From: Marinobacter sp. ANT_B65
GTDB taxonomy: Bacteria > Pseudomonadota > Gammaproteobacteria > Pseudomonadales > Oleiphilaceae
Direction of reading: 5' to 3'
Length of the DNA: 64,000 bases
NCBI RefSeq assembly: GCF_002407605.1
Contig: NZ_NXGV01000001.1
Coordinates: 1,836,076 to 1,900,075, forward strand
The notes under the pieces are model-generated. The model did not search any database, was not told the DNA's origin, and saw only the letters and a program-made list of their open reading frames with translations. Position 1 is the stretch's first letter, and the number at the start of each line of letters is the position of its first letter. Below, in pieces: positions 1 to 9,034 of the stretch. Both the position numbers and the translations under genes were made by a program.

Positions 1-2268
1 CGGCGCCTGTAGTCGGCGGGTCAGCGCCTGTCGCTTTTCCTTGAGCAGATTCAGGAGCAGATCCAGCGCCTTCGCCCTGCGGTCGAGTTCGAGGTACCTG
101 CGGTTGACGTGTTCCAGTTCAGCCCTTTGTTCGTTGCACTGTTCTTCCAGCCCCTCGGCACCCCAGGCTTCTAGCTTTGCCCGGATCTCACTTAATTCGA
201 GAGCACGGTTTTGCTGGGCTTTTTCCTGGTGCTCAGCGGTGGCGCGGTATCGCTCTATGTCCTGCCTTATAAGCTCGGGGCGAGCCTCTTCTATTTTTGC
301 CTCTCGCTCTTTCAGGGAAAGCTCGAGCTCTGCCCGTTGTTTTTCAACGGCAGCAATATCCCGGTTCAGTACTTCGATCTGTTGCTGGCGTTCAGGGCTG
401 CTCAATTCATTCTGCACCCGTTGCCACTCGCGGTGGGCAGCTTCACAGGCGTGTCGGGCCGTCAGCAATTCGGTTTCCTGGCTCCTCGCTTTCGACTCCG
501 CTTGCGCCAGTTGTTCTTCCGCCTGCTTCAGCTCTGATTCCACCAGGCTCAAAGGCTTCGTATCTGCACCCTTATCCTCGTCAGCCCTCTCTGTAACAGC
601 CAAAGTTTCAAGTTCTGCAGTGCGGGCGAGCAGTTCCGATTCCAGATCGGCTCTCATGGCATCCAGCTGCTCCCGACCGCTGGGAGCCAGGGAGTTCAGA
701 AGCTCGTCATATCGCTGGATCTGTACCTCTGCATCCTGAAGTCGCCCGTGTCTGGCCTCTGCCGCCTCAAGGGACCCGACAGCGAGAGCGGCCAGCTGCT
801 GGGACAGGGATTGCTTCAGCCGTTGGAGCTTCCGCTGAAGGCTTGCCAGATCATCGCCGCCGGGCTGGATACCGAGATTGCCCATCCCCGGAATATCAAG
901 AACTCCGGGCTCCAGGAGAAGTTTGTCTCCCTGCCCTTCAATCCTCTCTCCATCCAGCTCCAGGCTGTGGCCGGCATCCAGATTCCAGGTAACACGGGTG
1001 GCCGCGGTCTGAATGCGGATATTCAGATCATCCAGTTCACGCTGGTCCTGCCTGAGCTGACGTAACGCATGGGGATCAATGTGATTCTGCTGTTTCTGTT
1101 TGCGGGCTGCACTCAGGGATTCCTGAATATTCCTGGCCTTCTCCTGGCTCTGTATAAGCTTGGCCAGTTCTGCATTCAGTCTTGCGCAGTCTTTCTGTAG
1201 CTGTACCCGTTTGTCCCTGAGACGTGCCCGCTGCAAGGCTTCTTCGGCGAAGCGATACTGAGTGCGGGCACTTGCAACGGATTTCTCGAGATCAGGGCTG
1301 GCGAGTTCTTGTTGCTCAAGCTGTTTTCTGGCGCTCTCATAGCTTTTGTGGCGCTGGTCGAGCTGTTCGCTCTGACTCTGCCAGTGAGCCTGGTTCTGCT
1401 GCAGCAGGGAGAGGTTTTGCTGCAGCTGTTTCAGGGAATCTTTCCCCCGGTTTTGCTGTTCCTGCAGTGCTTCAATTTCCTGAAACCTGGCTTCCGCATG
1501 TTTCATGCTGGCCCGGGCTACTTCCCAGGGGCGCTCACGATTTGCTTGCTCGTATTCAGTGGCCAGAGTACCAAGGCGGTCTACCTGAACCTGATATTGT
1601 GTAACCCGGGCCTGCAGGTCGGAGACTTGCTGCTTTAGCGTTTCCCGCTCGTTAGCCAGGGCCAGATAGTCTCCCCGTGGTTTCCCGGTAGCTGTCAGCA
1701 GCTCCTGACGCTGTTGCTCCACGGCTTGAATAACCTCATCACCGCCGCTGCTGGCAACTTCACCTACAAGGTTGTTCAGCGCAGATTTCAGGTGTCCGCC
1801 AGCGTGCAGAACAGACTTTTCAATGTCTTGACCTGTACCCTGCTCTACCCATAACAAGCCCGGAATTCCCCAGTGCTCTTCTTTGCTCGCACCCTTTTTA
1901 GGGAATTGATAACCCAGCAGCTCGGCAAGCTTTTCCTCAGCCTCTTCACCACTGAACGACGTGCCGTCTATCAGCAGATCACAGCGGTGCCGTTTGAGGA
2001 AGCGCTTGTCCAGTTGCCAGCGCTGCCCCTTGTGCTCGAATACGATTTCAACTGTAGGTGCAGCTGAGGAATCCCCCCAGGGCGCCAGGTCTTCAGCAGA
2101 TTTTGACCGGTAGCGCTCAAAAAAGGCGGCGCGGATTGCACGCACCAGGGTGCTTTTGCCGGATTCGTTGGGGCCATGTATCAGGTTGATACCGGGCTGA
2201 AGGTTATCCAGCTCAAGGCCTTGCCGGAACTGGCGAAACTGCTCAACCCGTATGCGCTGAAGTTTCAC
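1..2268 (-). CDS. SbcC/YhaN-like AAA ATPase, 3' end outside window
   Basis: Large SMC/Rad50-type ATPase expected to pair with the nuclease encoded just upstream and act on DNA ends. The GTG start lies inside the tail of the nuclease gene (GTGA, 4-base overlap), so the two are translationally coupled. Seen: an N-terminal P-loop GPNESGKST at residues 32-40, then from about residue 200 to the window edge a long Leu/Glu/Gln/Arg-rich coiled coil with no stop. 756 codons are present; the C-terminal Walker B and signature half lies beyond base 1. The N-terminus (MKLQRIRVEQFRQF, then a P-loop close behind) looks more like the YhaN group than E. coli SbcC. I see no zinc-hook CxxC in the part present. 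Family certain, subfamily likely. Confidence 0.85.
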   Translation of the reverse strand, partial: MKLQRIRVEQFRQFRQGLELDNLQPGINLIHGPNESGKSTLVRAIRAAFFERYRSKSAEDLAPWGDSSAAPTVEIVFEHKGQRWQLDKRFLKRHRCDLLIDGTSFSGEEAEEKLAELLGYQFPKKGASKEEHWGIPGLLWVEQGTGQDIEKSVLHAGGHLKSALNNLVGEVASSGGDEVIQAVEQQRQELLTATGKPRGDYLALANERETLKQQVSDLQARVTQYQVQVDRLGTLATEYEQANRERPWEVARASMKHAEARFQEIEALQEQQNRGKDSLKQLQQNLSLLQQNQAHWQSQSEQLDQRHKSYESARKQLEQQELASPDLEKSVASARTQYRFAEEALQRARLRDKRVQLQKDCARLNAELAKLIQSQEKARNIQESLSAARKQKQQNHIDPHALRQLRQDQRELDDLNIRIQTAATRVTWNLDAGHSLELDGERIEGQGDKLLLEPGVLDIPGMGNLGIQPGGDDLASLQRKLQRLKQSLSQQLAALAVGSLEAAEARHGRLQDAEVQIQRYDELLNSLAPSGREQLDAMRADLESELLARTAELETLAVTERADEDKGADTKPLSLVESELKQAEEQLAQAESKARSQETELLTARHACEAAHREWQRVQNELSSPERQQQIEVLNRDIAAVEKQRAELELSLKEREAKIEEARPELIRQDIERYRATAEHQEKAQQNRALELSEIRAKLEAWGAEGLEEQCNEQRAELEHVNRRYLELDRRAKALDLLLNLLKEKRQALTRRLQAP

Positions 2269-3398
2269 TGGGCCACCTCCGCGTCCATGGGCTTAAGCAG
2301 GCCTGCCAGAATGGCGAGAGCATCACGAGCCGCCCCGGCTGCATCGGTGTTATCCGCCGATTGCTGGCTCTCCCGTAATTCCCGAACCACGTCGCCGAGA
2401 TAACCGTCGGCATGCAACGCGGCGATGTCGTCGTCCGTCGGTTCAAGCTGCAGCCCGGTGCGGTCACAGGTAACGCTGCGATAGCGGGCCTCGGCAATGG
2501 AAAGCGCATCAGTCAGCTGCTGATCGCCGGCCAAAGTAAGAGTGCCATTAAGCTTGAGGTCCAGAACGGACGCTTCAGGCAGATGCTTCAACCGGTCCAG
2601 TAACTGATCCAGATCAGAAGGCACAGATAAGGTTTCCCGCCACTGATGCCACTGATAGCGCGCGGTTTCGTACCGCGTAACCTTCGGGGTGGAACCCGCC
2701 TCTTCGATATCAACAATCAGGACGTATCCAGCGTCGTTATTCCGGAAGCGTTCTGGTTCCGGCGTACCGCTGTACCAGGTGCGTTCGTTGATTTCCCGCA
2801 CGCCGTGCCAGTCGCCCAGAGCCAGGTAATCCAGCCTTGCAGATTCTGTTCTCCCGGGGGCAATGGGGTTGGTTGAATCAATATCCTCGGGCAGCACGCC
2901 TTGTACGCTGCCGTGGGCCAGCCCGACACGCAACATAGACGGAGGAGTTTCCATACCGTCGAACGGCTGTGTCAGGTCACCATAGGTATGGCGCTGCGTC
3001 AGGGGCGCGGACAGCACCGCAATGCCCTGCTCCTGCAACCGGGTAACACCGGATTCAAGCGCTAGTTGGACGTTATCCGGAACGGCACCAATCCTCTTTG
3101 CCCGGGTCCATACACTCTCTGCAAGCGCCGCATCGTGATTGCCGGGGAGCATCACCCAGGGCCCGGCGAAACCTCGGGTGGCATTGAAAACACGGCGAAT
3201 GGTGCGATCGGAGACCGTCTGGGCATCAAAAACATCACCGGCCACCAGCACAGCATCACACTGATGTTTTGTCGCTAACGCGGCCAGCCGTTCGATCGCC
3301 TCGTAACGTGCCTCCACGAGTGCAGCACCATCTTCGGCATCAAACCGGCTATATGTGCGGCCCATTTGCCAGTCAGCTGTGTGTAAAAATCTTGGCAC
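2265..3398 (-). CDS. SbcD/YhaO-like DNA repair metallophosphoesterase
   Basis: Calcineurin-like phosphoesterase of the Mre11/SbcD/YhaO group, expected to be the nuclease subunit for the following ATPase. 377 aa from a GTG start at 3398, chosen because AGGAG lies 7 bases upstream and the family N-terminus (PRFLHTADWQMG) follows at once; an in-frame extension to 3506 has no family sequence. Metal-binding motifs seen in order: HTADW (about residues 6-10), AGDVFD (about 55-60), GNHD (about 90), GDWHG (about 195) and GTPEPERF (about 215). Residues from about 260 onward form a less conserved capping and partner-binding region. It ends inside the start of the ATPase gene. Confidence 0.85.
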   Translation of the reverse strand: MPRFLHTADWQMGRTYSRFDAEDGAALVEARYEAIERLAALATKHQCDAVLVAGDVFDAQTVSDRTIRRVFNATRGFAGPWVMLPGNHDAALAESVWTRAKRIGAVPDNVQLALESGVTRLQEQGIAVLSAPLTQRHTYGDLTQPFDGMETPPSMLRVGLAHGSVQGVLPEDIDSTNPIAPGRTESARLDYLALGDWHGVREINERTWYSGTPEPERFRNNDAGYVLIVDIEEAGSTPKVTRYETARYQWHQWRETLSVPSDLDQLLDRLKHLPEASVLDLKLNGTLTLAGDQQLTDALSIAEARYRSVTCDRTGLQLEPTDDDIAALHADGYLGDVVRELRESQQSADNTDAAGAARDALAILAGLLKPMDAEVAQ

Positions 3399-3510
3399 CA
3401 GTTTTCTCCTCGCTTTCAGTCTGGTGGCGGCCCACCACGCTCGTCGCACAATACAGGCTTCCGCAGCGGCCATAAAGAACTGCCAATGTGAGCATGGTAC
3501 ACTCAACGCA

Positions 3511-3597
3511 ACTCAACGGGGTGCCGGGCAAATGCCGGGCTGAGACCATACCCGCGGAACCTGATCCGGATTATGCCGGCGAAGGGATTGAGCACTC
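3511..3597 (+). promoter_or_regulatory. TPP (THI-element) riboswitch
   Basis: The conserved thiamine-pyrophosphate aptamer blocks appear in order: CAACGGGGTGCC, then GGGCTGAGA (pyrimidine-sensing arm), ACCCGCGGAACCTGATCCGG, then ATGCCGGCGAAGGGATTGAG, which closes the P1 stem with the leading CTCAAC. It lies about 75 bases before the thiB start. The stretch between, with a GGCC/GGGCC-rich segment before the GGAGG at 3657-3661, has no T-rich terminator. Control of translation is therefore more likely than control of transcription, as in E. coli thiBPQ. Confidence 0.93.
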
Positions 3598-3671
3598 ACC
3601 GGCCTCGGTGGGGCCCGCGGCATGGTTAACCCCCAATGATTTTTCTGGTTTGTTGCGGAGGTTATATCACT

Positions 3672-4676
3672 ATGCTCATCCGGGCATTTACGCTGCTCCT
3701 GCTCGCCCTGGCCTCTGTTTCTGCCAGTGCCGGGAAAGTACCAACTCTTACAATTTATACCCACCCTTCGTTTGCCGCTGAATGGGGCCCCGGGCCTGCC
3801 GTTAAAGAAGCTTTTGAGAAGACCTGCAACTGCCGGATTAACTATGTGGTTCTGGACAGCGGCGGTGACATTCTTCAGCGTTTGCGCCTTGAAGGGGAAA
3901 GCACCCAGGCAGACCTGGTGCTGGGGCTGGACACAGGCACCATGGAAACAACGAGACAGACAGGTTTACTCGCCAGCCACAAAACCGATCTGTCAGCCCT
4001 GAACCTACCCATCGACTGGCAGGACTCAGTGTTTGTGCCATACGACTGGGGCTACTTCGCTTTTGTTTATGATACCGAACAGTTACCCAACCCACCTGAG
4101 AGCCTGGAAGCTCTTATCGCAGCACCTGATGATCTGAAGATCATTATCCAGGATCCCAGAACCAGCACACCCGGGCTTGGGCTCTTGCTGTGGATGCGCC
4201 ACGTTTATGGCGATCAGGCTGCGGAAAAGTGGCAGCAACTCAAAGGTAAAATCCTCACCACCACCAAAAGCTGGAGTGACGGCTATTTCTCGCTGTTCAT
4301 GAACGGTGAAGCGCCGATGATTCTCTCCTACAGCACGTCTCCTGCCTACCACATGGCTGTTGATAAAACCGAGCGCTATCAGGCCGCTGAATTCAGGGAA
4401 GGTCACTATCTGCAGGTTGAAGTAGCTGCCCTGGTACAGTCATCCCAGCAAAAAGAACTGGGCCAGGAATTCCTCGACTTCATGCTCAGTGCCGGTTTCC
4501 AGCGTCATATTCCTCTCAAGAACGTGATGTACCCGGCTACGGATCTGGGTAGCGAATTGCCGGATGTGTTCGAAAAACTGATTCACCCTTCAGCACCACT
4601 CTATTTCGACCCGAAAACCGTAACAGACAACCGGCGTGAGTGGCTCAATGAGTGGCTGGATGCCATGACCCGTTAA
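3672..4676 (+). CDS. thiB: Thiamine ABC transporter, periplasmic binding protein
   Basis: Periplasmic receptor that delivers thiamine, TMP or TPP to ThiPQ. 334 aa (E. coli ThiB is 327). Start taken at ATG 3672, which has GGAGG 10 bases upstream and opens a classical signal peptide (MLIRAFTLLLLALASVSASA, cleavage before G21). An upstream in-frame ATG at 3636 would spoil the signal peptide. The mature part begins with the family sequence TLTIYTHPSF; VVLDSGGDILQRL, ADLVLGLD and VPYDWGYFAFVYD are typical of the ThiB/iron-binding fold. The TPP riboswitch sits directly upstream and thiP, thiQ follow. Thiamine excess should repress it. Confidence 0.93.
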   Translation: MLIRAFTLLLLALASVSASAGKVPTLTIYTHPSFAAEWGPGPAVKEAFEKTCNCRINYVVLDSGGDILQRLRLEGESTQADLVLGLDTGTMETTRQTGLLASHKTDLSALNLPIDWQDSVFVPYDWGYFAFVYDTEQLPNPPESLEALIAAPDDLKIIIQDPRTSTPGLGLLLWMRHVYGDQAAEKWQQLKGKILTTTKSWSDGYFSLFMNGEAPMILSYSTSPAYHMAVDKTERYQAAEFREGHYLQVEVAALVQSSQQKELGQEFLDFMLSAGFQRHIPLKNVMYPATDLGSELPDVFEKLIHPSAPLYFDPKTVTDNRREWLNEWLDAMTR

Positions 4677-4679
4677 TAA

Positions 4680-6374
4680 ATGGGCACGGAAAATTCAATG
4701 AATTACCAACCCTGCTCTCGATGGGCGGCGCTCCCCCATAGGGCACCGTTCAGCCGTCCCGGCTGGCGGCTCTGGCCAGGGCTGATCATTGCCTGCGCAC
4801 TGGTATTGCTGGCAACAGCTGGCCTGGGCTCGCTCATCCTGGAAGCCTCTTTACCAGATCTGAGTGAACTCTGGCGCAACCGCTACCTGCGTACAGTGGT
4901 TACCTTTACCCTGTGGCAGGCGTTTCTATCCACGGCTATCAGCCTGCTTGTGGCTGTTCCCCTGGCCAGAATCCTGGCCAGACAACCTGTTTTCCCCGGG
5001 CGCTCTGTTTTGCTCCGTCTGATGGAGCTGAGCCTTGTGCTTCCGTCCATCGTAGCTGTCTCTGGTCTGGTCAGCGTTTATGGCCGCCAGGGGTGGTTTA
5101 CAGACCTGGTCAACGACTGGCTGGGTATGTCCTGGAACCTTTACGGTATCAACGGAATTGTTCTGGCCCACGTATTTTTCAACGCGCCCCTTGCCACACG
5201 TATTCTTTTACAGGCCATTGAGAGCGCACCGGCACCGCAACGGCGGATTGCAGCCCAGCTCGGGCTTGGGCGCTGGCTGTACTGGCGGGCGGTGGAATGG
5301 CCTGCGGTCAAACCCGTCACGCCGGGCCTCGCGGCCCTGGTGTTCACTCTGTGCTTTACCAGTTTTGCCATTGTGATGACTTTAGGTGGAGGTCCTGCAG
5401 CCACAACCATTGAGGTTGCCATCTACCAGTCTTTGCGCTTCGAATTTGATGCCGGACAGGCCGCTCTTCTTGCCATGGTTCAACTGGTCATTTGTGGGCT
5501 GCTCTGGTGGCTGGCAGCCCGCCACGGGCTCACCTCATCGCTGCTCCCGGACAGACAGGTTGCCTCACACCGGAGCAAAGCAGGCAGTTCTGTGTGGGCG
5601 CGCCTGGGAGACGGAGCCATCCTCAGTGTATTTGTGCTGTTTCTGACAATGCCACTGATCGCCATTTTACTCAGGGGGTTGCCCGGGCTGGATTTAACCC
5701 CTGCGTTACTTGATGCCACCCAGAGAAGCCTGGCCATTGCTTTGCCGGCAGGACTGATGTCCGTGATTGCCGCTCTGTTGATTCTGGCTTGCGCAGGCAC
5801 AGCCTCCAGGCCTGTGGTCATCCGGCTTACCAATGTCGCGGCCTGCCTGCCATTAATGATTCCACCACTGGTGTTAGGTACAGGGCTGTTTTTGCTGTTC
5901 CGGCCCAGCCTGGGGAGCTCAAACGAAGGGCTTGTAATGGTTACACTGATCAACGGGATGATGGCGCTTCCCTTTGTCCTGCAGATGCTCAGTGGGCCAA
6001 TGGGTAGTCTGGATTCAGCCAGCCGGATGCAGGCCGATCAGATGGGTGTTCTGGGCTGGTATCGCTGGCGCTGGCTGCACTGGCCGCGAATGCGCAGGCC
6101 GCTTGCACTCGCCATGGCTTACGGCACAGGTTTGTCATTGGGTGATTTTGGTGTAATCGCCCTGTTCGGCAGCCCGGGCCAGCCTACCCTGCCGGTTCTG
6201 CTGTACCAGCAACTGGGCAGCTACCGGATTGATGCAGCTGCTGGGACCGGGTTATGGCTTGTACTCCTGTTGCTCTTGCTGTTCAGCCTGTTTAACCGTC
6301 TGGGTTCTCCCCTGTTCAGGGCCGGTCTGAAAAACAACACATCCCGTATTTTACCGGAGCCTGAACATGCTTGA
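4680..6374 (+). CDS. thiP: Thiamine ABC transporter, fused permease
   Basis: Inner-membrane channel of the thiamine importer. 564 aa with two tandem binding-protein-dependent permease halves (about 70-280 and 335-550), each with about six hydrophobic segments, as in other ThiP/FbpB-type permeases. The cytoplasmic EAA-like loops that contact ThiQ are visible around AAQLGLGRWLYWRAVEWPAV (about residue 195) and ADQMGVLGWYRWRWLHWP (about residue 450). The gene starts 3 bases after the thiB stop. ATG 4680 and ATG 4698 are both possible and neither has a strong ribosome binding site, so coupling to thiB is likely. The end overlaps thiQ by 8 bases. Confidence 0.92.
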   Translation: MGTENSMNYQPCSRWAALPHRAPFSRPGWRLWPGLIIACALVLLATAGLGSLILEASLPDLSELWRNRYLRTVVTFTLWQAFLSTAISLLVAVPLARILARQPVFPGRSVLLRLMELSLVLPSIVAVSGLVSVYGRQGWFTDLVNDWLGMSWNLYGINGIVLAHVFFNAPLATRILLQAIESAPAPQRRIAAQLGLGRWLYWRAVEWPAVKPVTPGLAALVFTLCFTSFAIVMTLGGGPAATTIEVAIYQSLRFEFDAGQAALLAMVQLVICGLLWWLAARHGLTSSLLPDRQVASHRSKAGSSVWARLGDGAILSVFVLFLTMPLIAILLRGLPGLDLTPALLDATQRSLAIALPAGLMSVIAALLILACAGTASRPVVIRLTNVAACLPLMIPPLVLGTGLFLLFRPSLGSSNEGLVMVTLINGMMALPFVLQMLSGPMGSLDSASRMQADQMGVLGWYRWRWLHWPRMRRPLALAMAYGTGLSLGDFGVIALFGSPGQPTLPVLLYQQLGSYRIDAAAGTGLWLVLLLLLLFSLFNRLGSPLFRAGLKNNTSRILPEPEHA

Positions 6375-6981
6375 GGTAACAAACCTGGTTTTCGCCTATC
6401 CGGACCAGGTGAATCCCTGGAACTTTAATTTCAGTGCAAGCCCCGGTACCTGCACAGCCATCCATGGGGCCAGCGGATCCGGAAAATCAACACTTATGAA
6501 TCTTCTGGCAGGCTTCCTTGAGCCTCAGACAGGCGACATTCTGTGGCAGAACAAAAGCCTTCGCCACCTGCCTCCCTGGGAACGGCCGATGACCAGCGTG
6601 TTCCAGGAACACAATCTGTTTGAACACCTTAGCGTTGAAGCCAACATTGGTCTGGGCATTCACCCGGGGCTGAAACTATCGCCGGAGAATCAGCAGGCCA
6701 TAGAGCGGAGCCTGCAACGCGTCGGGCTTGAACACATCGGCAAACGCTTACCCGGAGACCTCTCTGGCGGCCAGAGGCAACGTGTTGCCCTGCTGCGTGC
6801 AATCCTGCGCCCACAGCCCATAATGCTTCTGGACGAGCCGCTTACAGGCCTGGACAGCGAGGCCCGGGATCTTCTCAGGCAACTTCTGCTGGAACAAAAA
6901 GCCCGGGGAGCTGTCATCGTGCTGGCCAGCCATGATGAGGAAGACCGCCGGATACTGGCGGATAATGTCTGTAGTCTTTAA
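6367..6981 (+). CDS. thiQ: Thiamine ABC transporter, ATP-binding subunit
   Basis: ATPase that powers thiamine uptake by ThiP. 204 aa, somewhat shorter than E. coli ThiQ (232) but with a complete nucleotide-binding domain: Walker A GASGSGKST (about 36-44), Q-loop region VFQEHNLF (about 78), signature LSGGQRQR (about 134), Walker B MLLDEPLTGLD (about 155) and switch His in ASHDEED. It starts within the end of thiP (8-base overlap) and is the last gene under the upstream TPP riboswitch. Confidence 0.92.
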   Translation: MLEVTNLVFAYPDQVNPWNFNFSASPGTCTAIHGASGSGKSTLMNLLAGFLEPQTGDILWQNKSLRHLPPWERPMTSVFQEHNLFEHLSVEANIGLGIHPGLKLSPENQQAIERSLQRVGLEHIGKRLPGDLSGGQRQRVALLRAILRPQPIMLLDEPLTGLDSEARDLLRQLLLEQKARGAVIVLASHDEEDRRILADNVCSL

Positions 6982-7027
6982 GCTGTTATGCTAATTAAAT
7001 AAACCAACCCTTGGGATTCTGACACCC

Positions 7028-8197
7028 GTGCCTATACGTGCCAGTTCCACTGATAATGAAGACGCAACCCGAACCCTTCGCCAGCCGGGAACGCTGAAGA
7101 GCGCCGGTAGCACACTGGCTATTCAGGGTGACTGGACGCTGGCCGATTACCAGTCCCTTAAAAAAAGCATTGAAGAGCATTCCGGTAAACGGTGGCTCCC
7201 CGAAAACATTGATCTCAAAGATCTGGGTCGGGTTGACACAGCAGGAGCCTCTCTTCTGATTGCACTGGTAGGCCCGGAAGTTCTTACCTCACTGGTACAG
7301 CAGGATAGCGCTCTGCCCCGGGAGCAAAGCACTCTTCTGCGCACTGTGGCTGATGCAATACAGAACAACCCTGCCCCCGAGCCTCAAAGCCCGTCCCCTG
7401 TCGCTCAGTTCCTGACCGAAACCGGCAAAACGGTGGAAGCCATATGGCATCTGCTGTATTTGCTGGCAGGGTTTATTGGCCAGATCCTCGCAGCACTGTT
7501 TGTTATTCTGCCCAAACCCAGCCGCTGGCGGGTAACACCCTTTGTTGCTGCCATTCAGAATATCGGGCTCAATGCCCTTCCTATTGTTGCGCTCCTCACA
7601 TTCCTTGTGGGTGCTGTGGTGGCATTCCTTGGCGCCACAGTGCTGAAAGAATTCGGCGCAACGATTTATACCGTTAACCTTGTAGCCTTTTCTTTTCTGC
7701 GGGAGTTCGGCGTTCTGCTCGCCGCCATTCTTCTCGCAGGCCGCACTGCCAGTGCCTTCACTGCCCAGATCGGTGCCATGAAGGTCAATGAGGAGCTGGA
7801 CGCCATCCGCACAATGGGGCTGGATCCGGTTGAACTTCTGGTGATTCCGCGGGTTCTCGCGACAATGGTCAGCCTTCCCATTCTTACGTTTGTGGGTATG
7901 CTGACAGGCCTGGTTGGCGGCGGTATGGTTTGTGCGCTTTCACTGGATATTTCCCCGGCCCAGTTCATGGCAATTGTGGAGCGGGATATAGCTCTCAAAC
8001 ACTTCCTCGTAGGCATTTCGAAAGCGCCCGTTTTTGCCTTCCTCATTGCCGCCATCGGGTGTCTGGAAGGGTTCAAGGTAGGCGGCAGTGCTCAATCTGT
8101 TGGTGTGCATACAACATCCAGCGTGGTGCAATCGATTTTTATCGTTATTCTTCTGGATGCCGTTGCTGCACTTTTCTTTATGGAGATGGGCTGGTAA
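7028..8197 (+). CDS. MlaE-family lipid transporter permease with N-terminal STAS domain
   Basis: Permease of an MCE/Mla-type phospholipid transport complex in the inner membrane. 389 aa. Residues about 20-120 form a soluble STAS-like domain (GDWTLADY, then LGRVDTAGASLLIAL), homologous to the separate MlaB protein of E. coli. Residues about 135-385 are the MlaE domain with several membrane segments and the family motif around QIGAMKVNEELDAIRTMG. GTG 7028 is taken as the start; no better in-frame start or clear ribosome binding site was seen. An ATPase, an MCE protein and a lipoprotein gene follow with gaps of 3 and 6 bases and then a 4-base overlap. Confidence 0.9.
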   Translation: MPIRASSTDNEDATRTLRQPGTLKSAGSTLAIQGDWTLADYQSLKKSIEEHSGKRWLPENIDLKDLGRVDTAGASLLIALVGPEVLTSLVQQDSALPREQSTLLRTVADAIQNNPAPEPQSPSPVAQFLTETGKTVEAIWHLLYLLAGFIGQILAALFVILPKPSRWRVTPFVAAIQNIGLNALPIVALLTFLVGAVVAFLGATVLKEFGATIYTVNLVAFSFLREFGVLLAAILLAGRTASAFTAQIGAMKVNEELDAIRTMGLDPVELLVIPRVLATMVSLPILTFVGMLTGLVGGGMVCALSLDISPAQFMAIVERDIALKHFLVGISKAPVFAFLIAAIGCLEGFKVGGSAQSVGVHTTSSVVQSIFIVILLDAVAALFFMEMGW

Positions 8198-8200
8198 ACC

Positions 8201-9028
8201 ATGACCGGCTCAAGGGCTCAGCCAGCCAACAGGCAATCCGGTCCCGTTATCGCGGTGCGAGGGCTTTTCAATCATTTTGGAAGCCACGTGGTGCACGAGA
8301 ATCTCGACCTTGATCTTTTCAGAGGCGAGATCCTGGGAGTTGTTGGTGGCTCCGGAACAGGAAAATCAGTGTTGCTGAGAAGCATTGTGGGGCTTAACAG
8401 ACCTTCCGCCGGTCATATACTTGTCTTTGGAAAGGATCTGGCTGAACTGAGCACCAGAGAGCGTTCGGAAACCGAGCAGAGATTCGGCGTTCTGTTCCAG
8501 CGAGGCGCCCTTTTTACCTCTCTGAATCTCTTGCAAAACATTGCCCTGCCATTGATTGAGCATTGCGGCCTGCTTCGCTCAGACGCGGAGGAACTTGCCC
8601 GCATGAAGCTCGCACTGACCGGCCTGCCAGCAGATTCAGCGCTCCTGTACCCGTCAGAACTTTCCGGTGGTATGGTCAAGCGTGCCGCTCTGGCGAGAGC
8701 TCTGGCCATGGACCCGGAGATCCTGTTTCTGGATGAGCCTACTGCCGGCCTTGATCCGATTGGAGCTGCGGCTTTTGACAGGCTGATACTAACCCTCAGG
8801 GATGGGCTGGGCCTGACCGTTTTTCTGGTCACTCATGACCTGGACACCCTGTACACAACCTGTGACCGTGTCGCCGTTCTGTCCAGTAAAAAAGTTCTGG
8901 TCGCAGACCGCATTGAGACGGTTGCAACAACAGACGACCCGTGGATTCAGGAATACTTTCAGGGCCCCCGGGGCCGGGCTGCCAGTTACGCATTCCGGGC
9001 CCGGGAACCGGGCCGGATACGGGAGTAG
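8201..9028 (+). CDS. MlaF-like ABC transporter ATPase
   Basis: ATP-binding subunit of the MCE lipid transporter, expected to dock under the STAS-permease encoded 3 bases upstream. 275 aa: Walker A GGSGTGKS (about 51-58), Q-loop VLFQRGALF (about 98), the Mla-type signature LSGGMVKRAALARA (about 150), Walker B EILFLDEPTAGLDP (about 173-186) and switch region VTHDLDTLYT. The GMVKR form of the signature and the substrate-helix region around the Q-loop are characteristic of MlaF/Ttg2A rather than of import ATPases. The C-terminal tail of about 30 residues is Arg/Gly-rich. Confidence 0.9.
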   Translation: MTGSRAQPANRQSGPVIAVRGLFNHFGSHVVHENLDLDLFRGEILGVVGGSGTGKSVLLRSIVGLNRPSAGHILVFGKDLAELSTRERSETEQRFGVLFQRGALFTSLNLLQNIALPLIEHCGLLRSDAEELARMKLALTGLPADSALLYPSELSGGMVKRAALARALAMDPEILFLDEPTAGLDPIGAAAFDRLILTLRDGLGLTVFLVTHDLDTLYTTCDRVAVLSSKKVLVADRIETVATTDDPWIQEYFQGPRGRAASYAFRAREPGRIRE

Positions 9029-9034
9029 GAGCTT

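Noticed and set aside
41..739. 232-codon Ser/Arg-rich plus-strand frame
   Set aside because: Antisense to the coiled coil of the SbcC-like ATPase; Ser/Arg/Cys richness is what the complement of Leu/Glu/Gln codons gives, and there is no ribosome binding site.
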